Shown here: positions 1-9,300 of the stretch, one piece after another
How the letters are laid out: every line of letters begins with the position of its first letter
Numbering within the stretch: the first letter of the stretch is position 1
Source: Burkholderiales bacterium
GTDB taxonomy: Bacteria > Pseudomonadota > Gammaproteobacteria > Burkholderiales > Burkholderiaceae_C
Direction: 5' to 3'
Assembly (NCBI GenBank): GCA_016213205.1
Contig: JACRAZ010000029.1
Coordinates: 21,729-85,728 of the forward strand
Length of the DNA: 64,000 nucleotides
The notes under the pieces: generated by a model
Databases searched by the model: none
The model's input: the letters and a program-made list of their open reading frames with translations, nothing else
What the model was told of the DNA's origin: nothing
Position numbers and translations under genes: made by a program

Positions 1-700
1 GGAAGGTGACGACCACGTTGTACTGCGCGCCGCCACGCAGCGGGTAGTGCACCAGGTGGCAGTTCGGGCCCACCCAGATGCTGGCCGCGTTCCAGCGCAG
101 GTCGGCCGGAAAGTCGCGCTGCTCCACCACGGCGCGGTAGACCACGTGGCCGGTCACGCGGGCGGGGTCGCCCACGTACTGCTGGCGCAGCACCGAGCGC
201 ACGCCATCGGCACCGATGAGCGCGCGGCCCCGGTGCCGGCGCCCCGCGGCATCGATCACGGTGACGCTGTGCTCGTCCTGCTCGATGCGCTCGACCCGGG
301 TGCCGGTGCGGAACTCGACCCGGCCGCTTTCCTGCGCGCCCTCGAGCAGCGACTGGTGCACGTCCACCCGGTGGATCACCGCGTACGGGTTGCCGAAACG
401 CCGCCGGAAGGCCTCGCCGGTGGGGATGCGGCCGACCAGGGTTTCGTCCAGCGCGTCGTGCATCACCATCTCGTCGGTGTACACCGCCCGCGCCCGGGCC
501 CGGTTGCCCACGCCCAGCGCGTCGAAGGCATGGAAGGCATTGGGGCCCAGCTGGATGCCGGCGCCGATTTCGCCGATCTCGGCGGCCTGCTCGAGCACCG
601 TGACGCGCTGGCCCTGGCGCACCAGGGCCAGCGCCGCGGCCAGGCCGCCGATGCCACCGCCGGCCACCAGCACGGGCAAGGTTGCAGACGATGCGGGCAT
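1..700 (-). CDS. FAD-dependent aromatic monooxygenase (3-hydroxybenzoate 6-hydroxylase/salicylate hydroxylase type), partial
   Basis: Reading the minus strand from the ATG at 700 gives an open frame that runs off the left edge, so only about 233 N-terminal residues are present. The first residues contain the FAD-binding Rossmann motif VAGGGIGGLAAALAL, then the ligand acid in VLEQA, EIGAGIQLGPNA, and further on the DGxR-type motif ALIGADGVRS typical of class A flavoprotein monooxygenases. The family hydroxylates aromatic acids with NAD(P)H and O2. The exact substrate cannot be read from this half. The start is supported by a GGAGG ribosome site 7 nt upstream. A palindrome just upstream (729-742) may be its operator. 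The remaining C-terminal half lies outside the window. Confidence 0.85.
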   Translation of the reverse strand, partial: MPASSATLPVLVAGGGIGGLAAALALVRQGQRVTVLEQAAEIGEIGAGIQLGPNAFHAFDALGVGNRARARAVYTDEMVMHDALDETLVGRIPTGEAFRRRFGNPYAVIHRVDVHQSLLEGAQESGRVEFRTGTRVERIEQDEHSVTVIDAAGRRHRGRALIGADGVRSVLRQQYVGDPARVTGHVVYRAVVEQRDFPADLRWNAASIWVGPNCHLVHYPLRGGAQYNVVVTF

Positions 701-724
701 GGGGCCTCCGGGAACTGGCATGCT

Positions 725-747
725 GATGATCAGTATACTGATGATAA
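725..747. promoter_or_regulatory. palindromic operator-like site upstream of the monooxygenase
   Basis: Bases 729-742 form a perfect 14-bp palindrome, ATCAGTATACTGAT, and the symmetry continues imperfectly to about 724-747. It lies 28 bp upstream of the monooxygenase start. Its centre (TATACT on the minus strand) resembles a -10 box, so a bound regulator would block the promoter. This fits a MarR- or GntR-type operator, but no such regulator gene is in the window. The regulator is inferred, not seen. Confidence 0.5.
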
Positions 748-793
748 GCCGGTCGCCGCCAGGCCCGGGGCCGCAGCGGGCGGCCCGGCCGCC

Positions 794-1807
794 TCAGGAC
801 CAGGGCTGCTCGGCCAGCTGGAGCGCGGGTGCGTCGCCGCCCACCCCCTGCAGCCAGGCCAGCCGCAGCCCGCCGGTGCGCGCCTGCAGGCAGGGCGAGG
901 CCAGCGCGGCGGCGGGGCTGGCCAGCGCCGGCCCCCAGCCCCGGCCTTGCAGGTCGGGCGTGCCGGTGGCCAGCAGGCTGCCGGTGGCGGTGACGGCCAG
1001 CAGCGCCACCCGCGCGCCGGACACTGCCACCGCGAAATCGAACACCGCCTGCCCGCCCAGCGGCGCCCAAGCCGGGCCGGCGCGGCGGCCCCGTGCGTCC
1101 AGCGCATGCACGTCGATGCGGCCGGCGTACTGCAACTCGCCGTCGGGCTCACCCAGGCGCCGGTGGCCGCCGCCGGTGAGCGCCGTCTGCACGAACAGCA
1201 GGTGCCCGTCACGCCAGGGCAGCAGTTGCACCTGCTGCAGCAGGCCCGGCCGGGGCGGGGCGAGTTCGATCCGCGCCGCCACGCCGCCATCGGCCCCGCG
1301 GCGCAGCAGCGTGATTGCCGAGCCGCGCGCGTGGTTCACGGCCACGATGTCGCCCGCCGCAGGTGCGGCCACGAAGCGGGGCACCAGGTACAGGCTGCGC
1401 GGGCCGCGTGGATCCAGCGCCTGCGGGCGGCCGGTGCCGGCAGGCTGCAGCATCAGCGGTGCCACCGCGCTGCCGGCGTGCACCGTGAGCAGGTCCCAGC
1501 CTGCCGCCTCGGCCCGCGCGTCCCAGGGCAGCGCGGCACGCAGGCGGTGCTGCAGCGTGGGGGCCGGCGGCTGCGGGTCGGTGATGTCGCGCAGCAGCAG
1601 CTGGTGAAAGCCCCGTTCGCCGCCGCTGCCCTCGTCGGCCAGCAGCAGGCGCGGTGCCTCGTCGGTCGCCAGCCGCACCCCGGTGGGCCGCAGACCGCCC
1701 AGCGCCGGCAGGGCCAGCGTGTGCAGGCGCAGGCCGGCCTCAGCCGCCATCGCGGCCCCCCACCAGGGGCCGGTGGCCAGCCCGCGCAGGATCAAGCGGC
1801 GTTTCAT
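794..1807 (-). CDS. exported protein of unknown function, possible periplasmic immunity protein
   Basis: 337 aa. The N-terminus (MKRRLILRGLATGPWWGAAMAAEA) looks like a signal peptide ending near the AxA at about residue 22, so a periplasmic location is likely. The rest has no family I recognise. It has repeated short beta-type stretches (LLLADEGSG, LYLVPRF, LLFVQTAL, VALLAVTATGSLLATG), consistent with a beta-propeller-like fold. It is the last gene of a five-gene minus-strand block, 33 bp after the transglutaminase/LysM gene. A secreted partner directly downstream of a putative T6SS cargo that would act on the cell wall is the position expected of an immunity gene. That role is inference from context only. 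Confidence 0.6.
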   Translation of the reverse strand: MKRRLILRGLATGPWWGAAMAAEAGLRLHTLALPALGGLRPTGVRLATDEAPRLLLADEGSGGERGFHQLLLRDITDPQPPAPTLQHRLRAALPWDARAEAAGWDLLTVHAGSAVAPLMLQPAGTGRPQALDPRGPRSLYLVPRFVAAPAAGDIVAVNHARGSAITLLRRGADGGVAARIELAPPRPGLLQQVQLLPWRDGHLLFVQTALTGGGHRRLGEPDGELQYAGRIDVHALDARGRRAGPAWAPLGGQAVFDFAVAVSGARVALLAVTATGSLLATGTPDLQGRGWGPALASPAAALASPCLQARTGGLRLAWLQGVGGDAPALQLAEQPWS

Positions 1808-1840
1808 GCGGGGGCCTTTCGTGTCGTGCGCGCATCGGGA

Positions 1841-3967
1841 TCAGCTCCACATCCATTTCAGCACCCCCTGGGCCCGCGGCAGCACGATCGGGATGCGGGT
1901 GCCGGCCACGAACGGGCCCGCGCCGTGCACGGCCAGCAGGTCGTTGCGCAGCTGCTGCCGGCGCTGGGCGCCGCCACCGAGCTGCTTGTACACCCGGTCG
2001 GCGTAGCGGCGGGCGATCTGGTCCAGCGTCTGCCCCGCGCTGCACACATGCACCAGCAGCACGCAACCGGGGCCGTTCTTCCAGGCAAACTGCTGCGGCG
2101 TGCCGTCGCCGGAGTTCACCGCGTAGCCGCCTGTGCCTTCGTAGTCGCCGAAGCCGCCGATGGCGGCCTGCTCGTAGCCCTGCATCGCCGCGGGCACGCC
2201 GTGCCAGGGCTTGGCGGCCGCGAACGGGCCGGTGCCGTACGAGGGGTCGTACACCTGGTCGTTGTGCCACACGATCACATGGTCGCCGAACTCGAACTGC
2301 GGCTGGTTCTTGCCCTGGCCCGGGATGTCAGTGTCGGCATGGATCTCGTTGCCCAGGTTGCGGTAGGGCGCCGCGGCCCCGTTCGCGACCAGGCCGTTGA
2401 AGGCCTGCTGCGACACCAGGAAGCGCAGTTCGTAGTTGGCCTGGCCGTCGCGCGTGCGCCGCTCGCAGGCCAGCCCGCGCGCGCTGGTGATGCCGTGCAT
2501 CTTGAGCATGTGGACCATCATGTCCATCCAGCCGCCGCAGCGGGCGGTGGCGTCGGCGCTGCCCAGGATGTGGTGCGTGACCCAGACGTTGGCGTTGGCC
2601 GGCGTGTTCACGCCGTCGCGGTAGTAGGTGAGGCGCACGTTGTCGCCCATGCGCTGGATGCCGTTGCCATTGCCGGTGGTGCCCTGGAACATGGCGAACG
2701 CGGCCGGCACGAACGCGTTTTCGGCCTGCGTGCCGGCGCCGCGGGTGCAGCTGTGGTGCAGCAGCGTGAGGTACAGCTGGTTCACCCGCGGCCGCCCGAG
2801 CAGCAGGTACAGCGGGTTGTCGGTGGCGCCGATGGCCAGCTGCGGCAGCGGCTGGGTGGGCGTGTTCATCGTCCAGTCGATGTGCAGCGGCGCCGCGTGC
2901 ACCACGTTGCTCAGCGCCACCGAGGCGCTGGTCTCGGGGAAGTTGATCGTCGCGTCGCCGGGGTTGACGGTGACGCTGCGCTCCCAGTGCATCGCCACGC
3001 CGTTGTGGGTGGCGCTGCCGCGGATCAGCACCGTCTCGGGCTCGCTCGGCCGCTGGGTGACATTGAACACCGCCGACAGCCGGATCGTCTTGCCCCGCAC
3101 GTAGCACAGCACCGATTGCGTGGTGGCCGCCGCCTGGCCCGCCGCTGGGTTGCCGCGGCCGCGCACCCAGGCGCGGTCGAAGGGGTTGCCGTTGTCGCCC
3201 ACGCCGTCGTTGCACACCTGCAGGCTGTTGAAGACCACCCGCTGCACCTGCAGCACGGGCCAGCGGCACACACGCACCTCGGCGGTGAGGGTCTTGGGGT
3301 TCACCGTGCCCAGCGTGACGCTGACCTGCCGTTCCTCGGGTGTGGAGTCGTTCGGCCGCAGTGCCGGCCAGCTCAGGTCCACATCGGCCTGCCCGGGCCC
3401 GCCGGCGGGCACCGCCACGGCCCATTGCAGCTCGGCACGCACCCAGTCCTCGGGCGGGTTCACGCGCGCCTGCAGGCGCGCCGGCGTCACCGATTCGTAG
3501 GCCTTCCAGTGGCGCGGGCGGTCGCCCACCGGACGCAGCACCAGTGCCTCGATGTCCAGCAGGTCCACCACCTCGACATCCACCGTCTGCTGCACGTCCA
3601 GCGCCGCGCTCACCGTGCGCGCCGGCAACCGCGCCTGGCGCGACACGGTGGCGTCGCGCCGGCCGGGCACCGGTGTGGCGCCCTGCCAGCGCAGCTGGCT
3701 CCACGCGCCGCCATCGTCGGGCGCCGTGGTGGCGCGCACCGTGATCGGGTGCACCGCGTTGACCACCGCCCAGTGCCGCCCGAGGTGCTGGGCGGGCTCG
3801 ACCCCCTGTACCGTGAGCTGCACCAGGCGCACGCAGTCGACCGCGATCTCGTCGTGCACCACGCCGCTCAGGGGCGGCTCGTCCTCGTCCCAGGCCTCGC
3901 GCACCGGCCGCTCGCCCGACGCCAGCTCGCGCTGGGCGCGCCGCTGCTCACCCGGCGGGTTGCACAT
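1841..3967 (-). CDS. putative T6SS cargo: transglutaminase-like protein with C-terminal LysM-like domain
   Basis: 709 aa from the ATG at 3967, chosen because a GGAGG site sits 6 nt upstream and the gene then overlaps the preceding one by 20 bp. An upstream in-frame ATG at 4078 would add 37 residues lying inside the neighbour. Residues about 470-580 carry a transglutaminase-like core: Cys477 in ARCGGWMDMM, His563 in FGDHVIVWHN and Asp574 in VYDPSYG. The C-terminus (about 640-705) resembles LysM, with SAGQTLDQIARRY followed later by AGTRIPIVLP. LysM binds peptidoglycan and the transglutaminase fold includes Cys proteases and amidases, so a cell-wall target is plausible. No secretion signal is seen. 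Next to DUF4123 and a helical partner, it is best read as a T6SS effector. The biochemical activity is unknown. Confidence 0.65.
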   Translation of the reverse strand: MCNPPGEQRRAQRELASGERPVREAWDEDEPPLSGVVHDEIAVDCVRLVQLTVQGVEPAQHLGRHWAVVNAVHPITVRATTAPDDGGAWSQLRWQGATPVPGRRDATVSRQARLPARTVSAALDVQQTVDVEVVDLLDIEALVLRPVGDRPRHWKAYESVTPARLQARVNPPEDWVRAELQWAVAVPAGGPGQADVDLSWPALRPNDSTPEERQVSVTLGTVNPKTLTAEVRVCRWPVLQVQRVVFNSLQVCNDGVGDNGNPFDRAWVRGRGNPAAGQAAATTQSVLCYVRGKTIRLSAVFNVTQRPSEPETVLIRGSATHNGVAMHWERSVTVNPGDATINFPETSASVALSNVVHAAPLHIDWTMNTPTQPLPQLAIGATDNPLYLLLGRPRVNQLYLTLLHHSCTRGAGTQAENAFVPAAFAMFQGTTGNGNGIQRMGDNVRLTYYRDGVNTPANANVWVTHHILGSADATARCGGWMDMMVHMLKMHGITSARGLACERRTRDGQANYELRFLVSQQAFNGLVANGAAAPYRNLGNEIHADTDIPGQGKNQPQFEFGDHVIVWHNDQVYDPSYGTGPFAAAKPWHGVPAAMQGYEQAAIGGFGDYEGTGGYAVNSGDGTPQQFAWKNGPGCVLLVHVCSAGQTLDQIARRYADRVYKQLGGGAQRRQQLRNDLLAVHGAGPFVAGTRIPIVLPRAQGVLKWMWS

Positions 3968-4733
3968 GCCCGGCCTCCGGTGGCGACCCCAGCCCGTGCT
4001 GCAGCAGCACCAGCGCGGCCCGGTGCAGCGCCTGCACGCGCAGCGGCTCCGGCCCGGGCGTGGCCAGCGCCTGGGCAAGGTCGGGCAGCGCCGGGTCGGT
4101 GTCGCACTGGTGGCCCAGCATGAACATCAGCACCGCCACCAGCCCGTGGGCGCGCGCACCGTGCAGCCCCTGCTGCCCGGCCTTGGCCGCCGCGGCCTCG
4201 GCCAGCGCCCGCAGGCCGGCCTCGCCCAGCACGGCGGCCTTGCGCGGGTAGGCCTCGGCCAGCACGCCCGCGATCAGCGCCGCGCGGTCGCCCGCGTCCT
4301 GCGATTCGAACACCGCCAGGTCCAGCGTGCGCCAGCGCAGCAGCGCCTTCACCAGGTGTTCGTTGTGCACACCCAGCACCGCGTCCAGCTGGTCCAGCAC
4401 GGTGGCGTGCAGCGCAAACAGGCGGGGCGTGGGGTCGTCCTGCGCGCTGGCGGCCATCGCCTGCTGCAGCCAGGGCAGTTGCGGATCGGTGTCGAAGCCG
4501 GCGCCCAGCATCAGCATCAGCGTGAGGTGGAGGTACACGGTCTGCTCGCTGCGCCAGCCGTGGCGCGCCGCGCGCCGCCGGCCCAGCGCCACCAGGGCGC
4601 GCAGCGGTGCGTCGCCCAGGCGGGCATGGTCGCGCGGGAAGCTGTGCACCAGCGCCGCCAGCAGGCGGCGGTCGAACCGCTGGGTGGCCTCGCCGCGGAA
4701 CGCGGCAAGCTGCGCCTCACGGATGATCAGCAT
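3948..4733 (-). CDS. helical T6SS accessory protein (partner of DUF4123 adaptor)
   Basis: 261 aa. It begins MLIIREAQLAAF and has two related helical halves, each ending in a similar motif: LMLMLGAGFDTDPQLPW at about residue 72 and LMFMLGHQCDTDPALPDL at about residue 201. Small helical proteins with this N-terminus and the FDxDPxLPW motif are commonly found directly after DUF4123 genes in T6SS effector loci. The precise role is not established and may be adaptor or cargo loading. The start overlaps the end of the DUF4123 gene by 17 bp and the stop overlaps the transglutaminase-like gene by 20 bp, so the three are translationally coupled. No catalytic motif is visible. Confidence 0.6.
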   Translation of the reverse strand: MLIIREAQLAAFRGEATQRFDRRLLAALVHSFPRDHARLGDAPLRALVALGRRRAARHGWRSEQTVYLHLTLMLMLGAGFDTDPQLPWLQQAMAASAQDDPTPRLFALHATVLDQLDAVLGVHNEHLVKALLRWRTLDLAVFESQDAGDRAALIAGVLAEAYPRKAAVLGEAGLRALAEAAAAKAGQQGLHGARAHGLVAVLMFMLGHQCDTDPALPDLAQALATPGPEPLRVQALHRAALVLLQHGLGSPPEAGHVQPAG

Positions 4734-5283
4734 GGGCGGGCTGCCGGAACAGGCGCAGCGCGTCGGGCCCCTGCTCCAGGCCGAAGCGGTGGATGGGGCC
4801 GAACACGCGTGCGGCCTCCTCGCCGGTGCAGGTGGGCAGGTACACGCCCAGCACCCGCGGGTCGAAGAAGCGGAACATCAGCCAGCGCCCGGCCTCGTCA
4901 CGCACGCGCAGCAGGCTGCGCAGGTGGCGGCGCAGCAACGGCAGGGTCACGTCCGGCGGGGCCAGGGTCAGCACGCCCCAGCCATGGCCCCAGCCCTGCG
5001 TGAAGAACTGGCGCGTGAAGTGAGCGTCCGGCGCCAGGTGCACCAGGTACGGTGCTGCCGCCCGCAGCTCGGGCGCCAGCGGGCCCGCGAACAGGCAGCA
5101 GCGCTCCAGCCCGGTCTGCTGCAGCAGCGGGTAGATGCGCGCATCGCGTGCCGCATCGACGATGAGGTGCACCTGCGTGTCCTGCGGCCGGTCGCCCTGC
5201 GGCCACAGGCAGCGCACCCAGTCGTCGTAGCCGTCCAGCGGCAGCAGCCGCGGGTCGGCCCAGGCAGCGTCGCGGGTGGTCAT
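4717..5283 (-). CDS. DUF4123 T6SS adaptor/chaperone (Tap/TEC type)
   Basis: 188 aa from the ATG at 5283. An alternative in-frame ATG at 5310 would add nine residues, and neither start has a strong ribosome site. The sequence has the DUF4123 layout: an N-terminal strand VHLIVDAARDARIYPLLQQ, then APYLVHLAPDAHFTRQFF, a GHGWGVLTL segment, and the family's most recognisable block VRDEAGRWLMFRFFDPRVLGVYL. DUF4123 proteins bind effectors and load them on VgrG/PAAR spikes and are not secreted themselves. Here no vgrG is adjacent; the nearest ones are 40 kb to the right. The gene just downstream is the helical partner and the next is the likely cargo. The 63-bp repeat at 5316-5378 separates this gene from the one upstream. 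Confidence 0.8.
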   Translation of the reverse strand: MTTRDAAWADPRLLPLDGYDDWVRCLWPQGDRPQDTQVHLIVDAARDARIYPLLQQTGLERCCLFAGPLAPELRAAAPYLVHLAPDAHFTRQFFTQGWGHGWGVLTLAPPDVTLPLLRRHLRSLLRVRDEAGRWLMFRFFDPRVLGVYLPTCTGEEAARVFGPIHRFGLEQGPDALRLFRQPAHADHP

Positions 5284-5315
5284 GGCCCGGCCCTGCGCAC
5301 CATGCCTCATGACGC

Positions 5316-5378
5316 TCACTGGACTACCCTCCGCGCTGCGCGCTCCGGGATTCGCGCTTGGGAGCGGCCCGGCGCGCT
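5316..5378 (-). repeat. 63-bp dispersed repeat, copy 1
   Basis: Read on the minus strand this copy matches 25348-25410 at 60 of 63 positions. The only differences are three adjacent bases (GCA here, TTT there). It starts with the last base of the stop codon of the upstream gene (stop at 5380-5378) and contains a short inverted repeat CGCTCC/GGAGCG. It fills most of the gap before the DUF4123 gene. It may be a REP-like element or a transcript-end signal; no T-run follows. Confidence 0.75.
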
Positions 5379-5968
5379 CATGCCGCCTGCCTGCGGCGCT
5401 CGCACTCGGCGCAGAAGGGCACGCCCTGCTGCGAGGCCGCGCGCAGCACCGCGGCCTGGCGGGCCTGGTCGATGTGGGCCAGCAGGTCGACCACCACCGC
5501 CTCGGGTTCGGCGGCGGCCGCGGCCGGGGCAGGCCGCAGCATGGCCGGCGTGAAGCGGGGGCCGGTGGCCGCTGCGTGCACCGGCGCCTGCCCCGCCGCC
5601 GGCGCGTCCTGGCGCGGGCGCTCGGCCTCGAACAACACCAGCGCGCCGCGGCACACCTGCTCGGCCGCGGCCTCGACCACCTGTGCATCGCTGAGCCGGT
5701 GCAAGGCCCAGCCGGCGCTGCCGTCGATCAGGCGCCGCAGCAGCGCCGGCGGGCAGGCGCGCAGCCGCTGAAGCAGCCGTTCGTCACCCCGGGCCTGCAG
5801 CGGGCACGCCCGCCAGCGCCGGGGTTCACGCGCGCTGGCGTGCCGGGCGGGCAGGCCCTGCGGCCCACCTGCCCGGGACGGCCCGGTGGCCTCGTGCGCC
5901 GGCGCCGCCATCGCGCCGGCAGGCTGCAGCGCGAACGCCTGTTCGCCAAAGGTGAAACCGACCCACAT
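5378..5968 (-). CDS. hypothetical protein, first gene of putative T6SS effector module
   Basis: 196 aa from the ATG at 5968, preferred over 6043 because an AGGGAG site lies upstream and the sequence MWVGFTFGEQAFAL looks like a natural N-terminus. The middle is Ala/Pro/Arg rich. Two more structured parts are visible: LLRRLIDGSAGWALHRLSDAQVVEAA (about 95-125) and a C-terminal helix ending in VPFCAECERRRQ, which has a CxxC pair. I do not recognise the family. Its place directly upstream of the DUF4123 gene, in the same direction, suggests it belongs to the effector-loading module. It is separated from that gene by the 63-bp repeat. Confidence 0.5.
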   Translation of the reverse strand: MWVGFTFGEQAFALQPAGAMAAPAHEATGPSRAGGPQGLPARHASAREPRRWRACPLQARGDERLLQRLRACPPALLRRLIDGSAGWALHRLSDAQVVEAAAEQVCRGALVLFEAERPRQDAPAAGQAPVHAAATGPRFTPAMLRPAPAAAAAEPEAVVVDLLAHIDQARQAAVLRAASQQGVPFCAECERRRQAA

Positions 5969-6306
5969 GGTGTGGCTGACTCCCTGGTGCGGGCGGGTGA
6001 CGCCCGCTCGTTGCCACCCGCCAGTGCGCACCGTGTCTGGCACGGCCCGGCGGGCTGATGTCGGGGCAGTGTAGGCAGCAGGTCCGCAGCCACAAGCTCA
6101 ATTTGTCACTCGGTGGAAAAGGCCACCGGAGGGCGCTGCCGCCCCATGCCCGCACCCCAAGCGCCAGCGCAGCGGCCGCTGCCTTCGCGTGCCAGCACCC
6201 AATCACGCTCGAATCACGCCGTGCCTCTCACACTGGTGGCCCGCAGGGCGGCGCGTGCCGCCGCCGGTGCCACCCGGGCCCGGCAACACCCGCAGGAGGA
6301 TCACCG
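5969..6306. other. divergent intergenic region
   Basis: 338 bp between the minus-strand effector module and the plus-strand Calx-beta gene. It must hold both promoters, but no convincing -35/-10 pair stands out. The only AT-richer patch is around 6098-6120. A strong ribosome site (GGAGG) for the plus-strand gene lies at its right end. No RNA gene or repeat is seen. Confidence 0.4.
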
Positions 6307-9300
6307 ATGCCAGTTCTGGACGTGGCCGACATCATCGTTGGCGAAAGCGACGCCGTGGCGGTTTTCACGCTGCGCCTCGACAGCCCGGCCACCGTGCCAC
6401 TGCTGCTGGGCTACAGCCTGCGCGGTGGCAGCGGCATCGCCGGCCTGGCCGCGCCGGAGGCCGACTTCACGAACGCCTCCGGCAGCGTGGTGTTCGCGCC
6501 CGGCGAGACCGAGCGCACGCTGCAGATCCCGCTGCGCGACGACAGCCTGGTCGAGGGCCTCGAGCGGCTGCACCTGCTGCTGACGCTGCCGCCGCTGGTG
6601 CAGCAGCCGCTGACGCTGGGCCGCAGCGGCGCGATGGTGCTGATCCATGACAACGACACGGTGCAGGCCCAGCCCAGCCTGGGGGTGGACGATGTCTTCG
6701 TCGACGAAGGCGCGGGCGCGGTGCGCTTCGTGGTGCGCCTGGGCGGCCCGGCCGGCGGTGCCGCGGCGGCCCCGGTGAGCGTGCGCTACGCCACGGCCGA
6801 CGGCAGCGCGCGGGACGGCCAGGACTACAGCGCCGTGAGCGGCATGCTCAGCTTCGCGCCGGGCGAGAACGTCAAGGTGCTCAGCGTGCCGCTGCTCAAT
6901 GACGACACGGCCGAAGGCATCGAGCGCTTTTCGCTGCAGCTCAGCCAGGCCCAGGGCGCCACGCTGGCCCAGGCCAGCGCGCTGGCCGAGATCGGCCTGT
7001 CCGACGGCGTGGCGGTGAGCCAGCCGCGGTTGGTGGTGGCCGACGTGGTGGCCAACGAGGGTGATCGCTTCGTCGACGTGGTGCTGCGCCTGCAGGCACC
7101 GGCCACCAGCGCCTTCAGCGTGGTGCCGACCATGATGGGCCTGGTGCCTGGCATGCCGCTGCTGTTGACGACCGACATCCTCTCGGTCACCGGCCTGAGC
7201 TTCGCGCCGGGCGAGACGCTGAAGGTGCTGCGCATCGGCCTGTACGACGACACCAGCCCGCGCGGACCGGTGTCGGCCGACTGGATGCTGTCCACCGCCT
7301 TCGACGGCACGCTGCTGCGCCAGGTGGTGGGCTTCACGATCTACGACAACGACACCGCGGCGGCCCAGCCCGAGGTGTTTGTCGACGACCTGGTGGTGGA
7401 CGAGCAGGCCGGCGTGGCCGAGTTCGTCGTGCGCCTGGGGCAGCCGCTGGGCCAGGTCTCGGCGGCGCCGGTGACGGTGCACTACGCCACCCGCGACGGC
7501 AGCGCCGTGGCCGGCCAGGACTACCTGGCGGCCCAGGGGAGCCTGTGGTTCGCACCGGGCGAAACTGTCCAGCGCGTGCGGGTGGACCTGCTGGACGACC
7601 CCCTGTCCGAAGGGCGCGAGCGCTTCGAGCTGGTGCTCGCGGGCGCCAGCGGCGCGGTGCTAGCCGACGGCGCCGCGCAGGCCGAGATCGGGCACAGCGA
7701 CGGCACGCCGGTCGCGCAGCCCTTCGCCACGATGGACGAACTGGTGATCGACGAGACCAGCGGCCGCGTGAGCGCCGTGGTGCGGCTGAGCGCACCCTCG
7801 CCGAACGAGGTGGTGCTCATCGCCACCGTCGGCAACCCCTACCAGTCGTTCAACGATCTGAGCATCGGCCTGGAGAGCAGCACGCTGCTGTTCGCGCCCG
7901 GCGAAACCACCAAGACGCTGTCGTTCACGGTGCTGGACGACGCGGTGGTGGAGCCGATGGAGACGGCGGGCATCAGCCTGCTCGGCCAGTTGAACGTGGC
8001 CACCACGGCCACGGTGCTGCCGCTGCTGCTGTACGACAACGACACCCGCGTGGCCCGGCCGCAGCTCTACGTGGAGGACCTGGGCGTGGACGAGCGCGCG
8101 GGCACCGCGCTGTTCGCGGTGAGCCTGGGCTGGCGCGGCGGCACCGCCACCGACCAGCCGGTGACCGTGGCCTACCGCACCGAGGACGGCAGTGCCACCG
8201 CCGGGTTGGACTACGTGGCGCGCAGCGGCACGCTCAGCTTCCGGCCGGGCGAGACCGTCAAGACCGTGGCCATCGACCTGCTGGACGACACCCTGGCCGA
8301 GGCCGGCGAGCGCTTCACGCTGCGCCTGTCCGAGGCCACCCAGGCCGATCTGGCGCAGGCCACGGCCCAGGCCTTCATCGCCCCCAGCGACGCGCCGCCC
8401 AGCGGGCAGACGCCGCGGCTGAGCCTGTCGGACGCCACGGTGTCCGAGCGCGACCGCTACGTGGACCTGTGGGTGACGCTGGATGCGCCGGCCACGGTGC
8501 CGGTGAGCTACCTCGTCACGGCCACCAGTGCCACCGCCACCGCGGGCCAGGACTTCCTGGCCCCCTACCTGCCCCGCGAAACCCTGCAGCCGGGGCAGAC
8601 GATGCAGCGGCTGCGCATCGAGCTGGGCAGCGACACCTCGCCCGAGGCGCTGGAGCACTTCACCGTGACCCTGTCGGCCCACCCGGGCGTGGCACTGGCC
8701 AAGGCCACCGGGGTGGTGAGCATCGTCGACGACGACAGCGCCACCGCGCTGCCGGAGCTGCTGGTGCGCGATGCGGTGGTGGACGAGACCGCGGGCACCG
8801 CCAGCTTCGTGGTGCAGCTGGGGCGCGACAAGGGCGCGGCCTCGAACCAGACCGTGCGCGTGGGCTTCGCCACCGCCGATGGCACCGCGCTGGCCGGGCA
8901 GGACTTCCGCGCCCACGCCGGCACGCTGGTCTTCGCGCCGGGCGAAACGGCGAAGACGGTGGTGGTCGACATCCTGGACGACACCCTGCGCGAGGCCACC
9001 GAGCGCTTTGCGCTGCAGCTGTCGGCGCCGGTCAACGCCACGCTGCTGGACGCCCACGCGGTGGGCCTCATCGGCGCCAACGATGCGCCGGCCGTGGCGC
9101 GCCCGCAGCTCAGCGCCGGTGGCGGCGCCGTCAGCGAGGCCGATGGCTACCTGGACCTGGCCTTCTTCCTGGACACACCGGCCACCGGCATCGTGCAGGC
9201 CACGCCCTTCGTCAGCGCGGTGTTCGGCGCCGACATGGCCACCCCCGCCGACTACCGGCAGCTCGGCGCCGCGCTCACCTTCCTGCCCGGCCAGACCACG

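Noticed and set aside
47..4123. 1358-aa open frame on the plus strand over the effector module
   Set aside because: It is antisense to five minus-strand genes with good family matches and shows the low-complexity Ala/Gly/Arg/His bias of shadow frames in GC-rich DNA.
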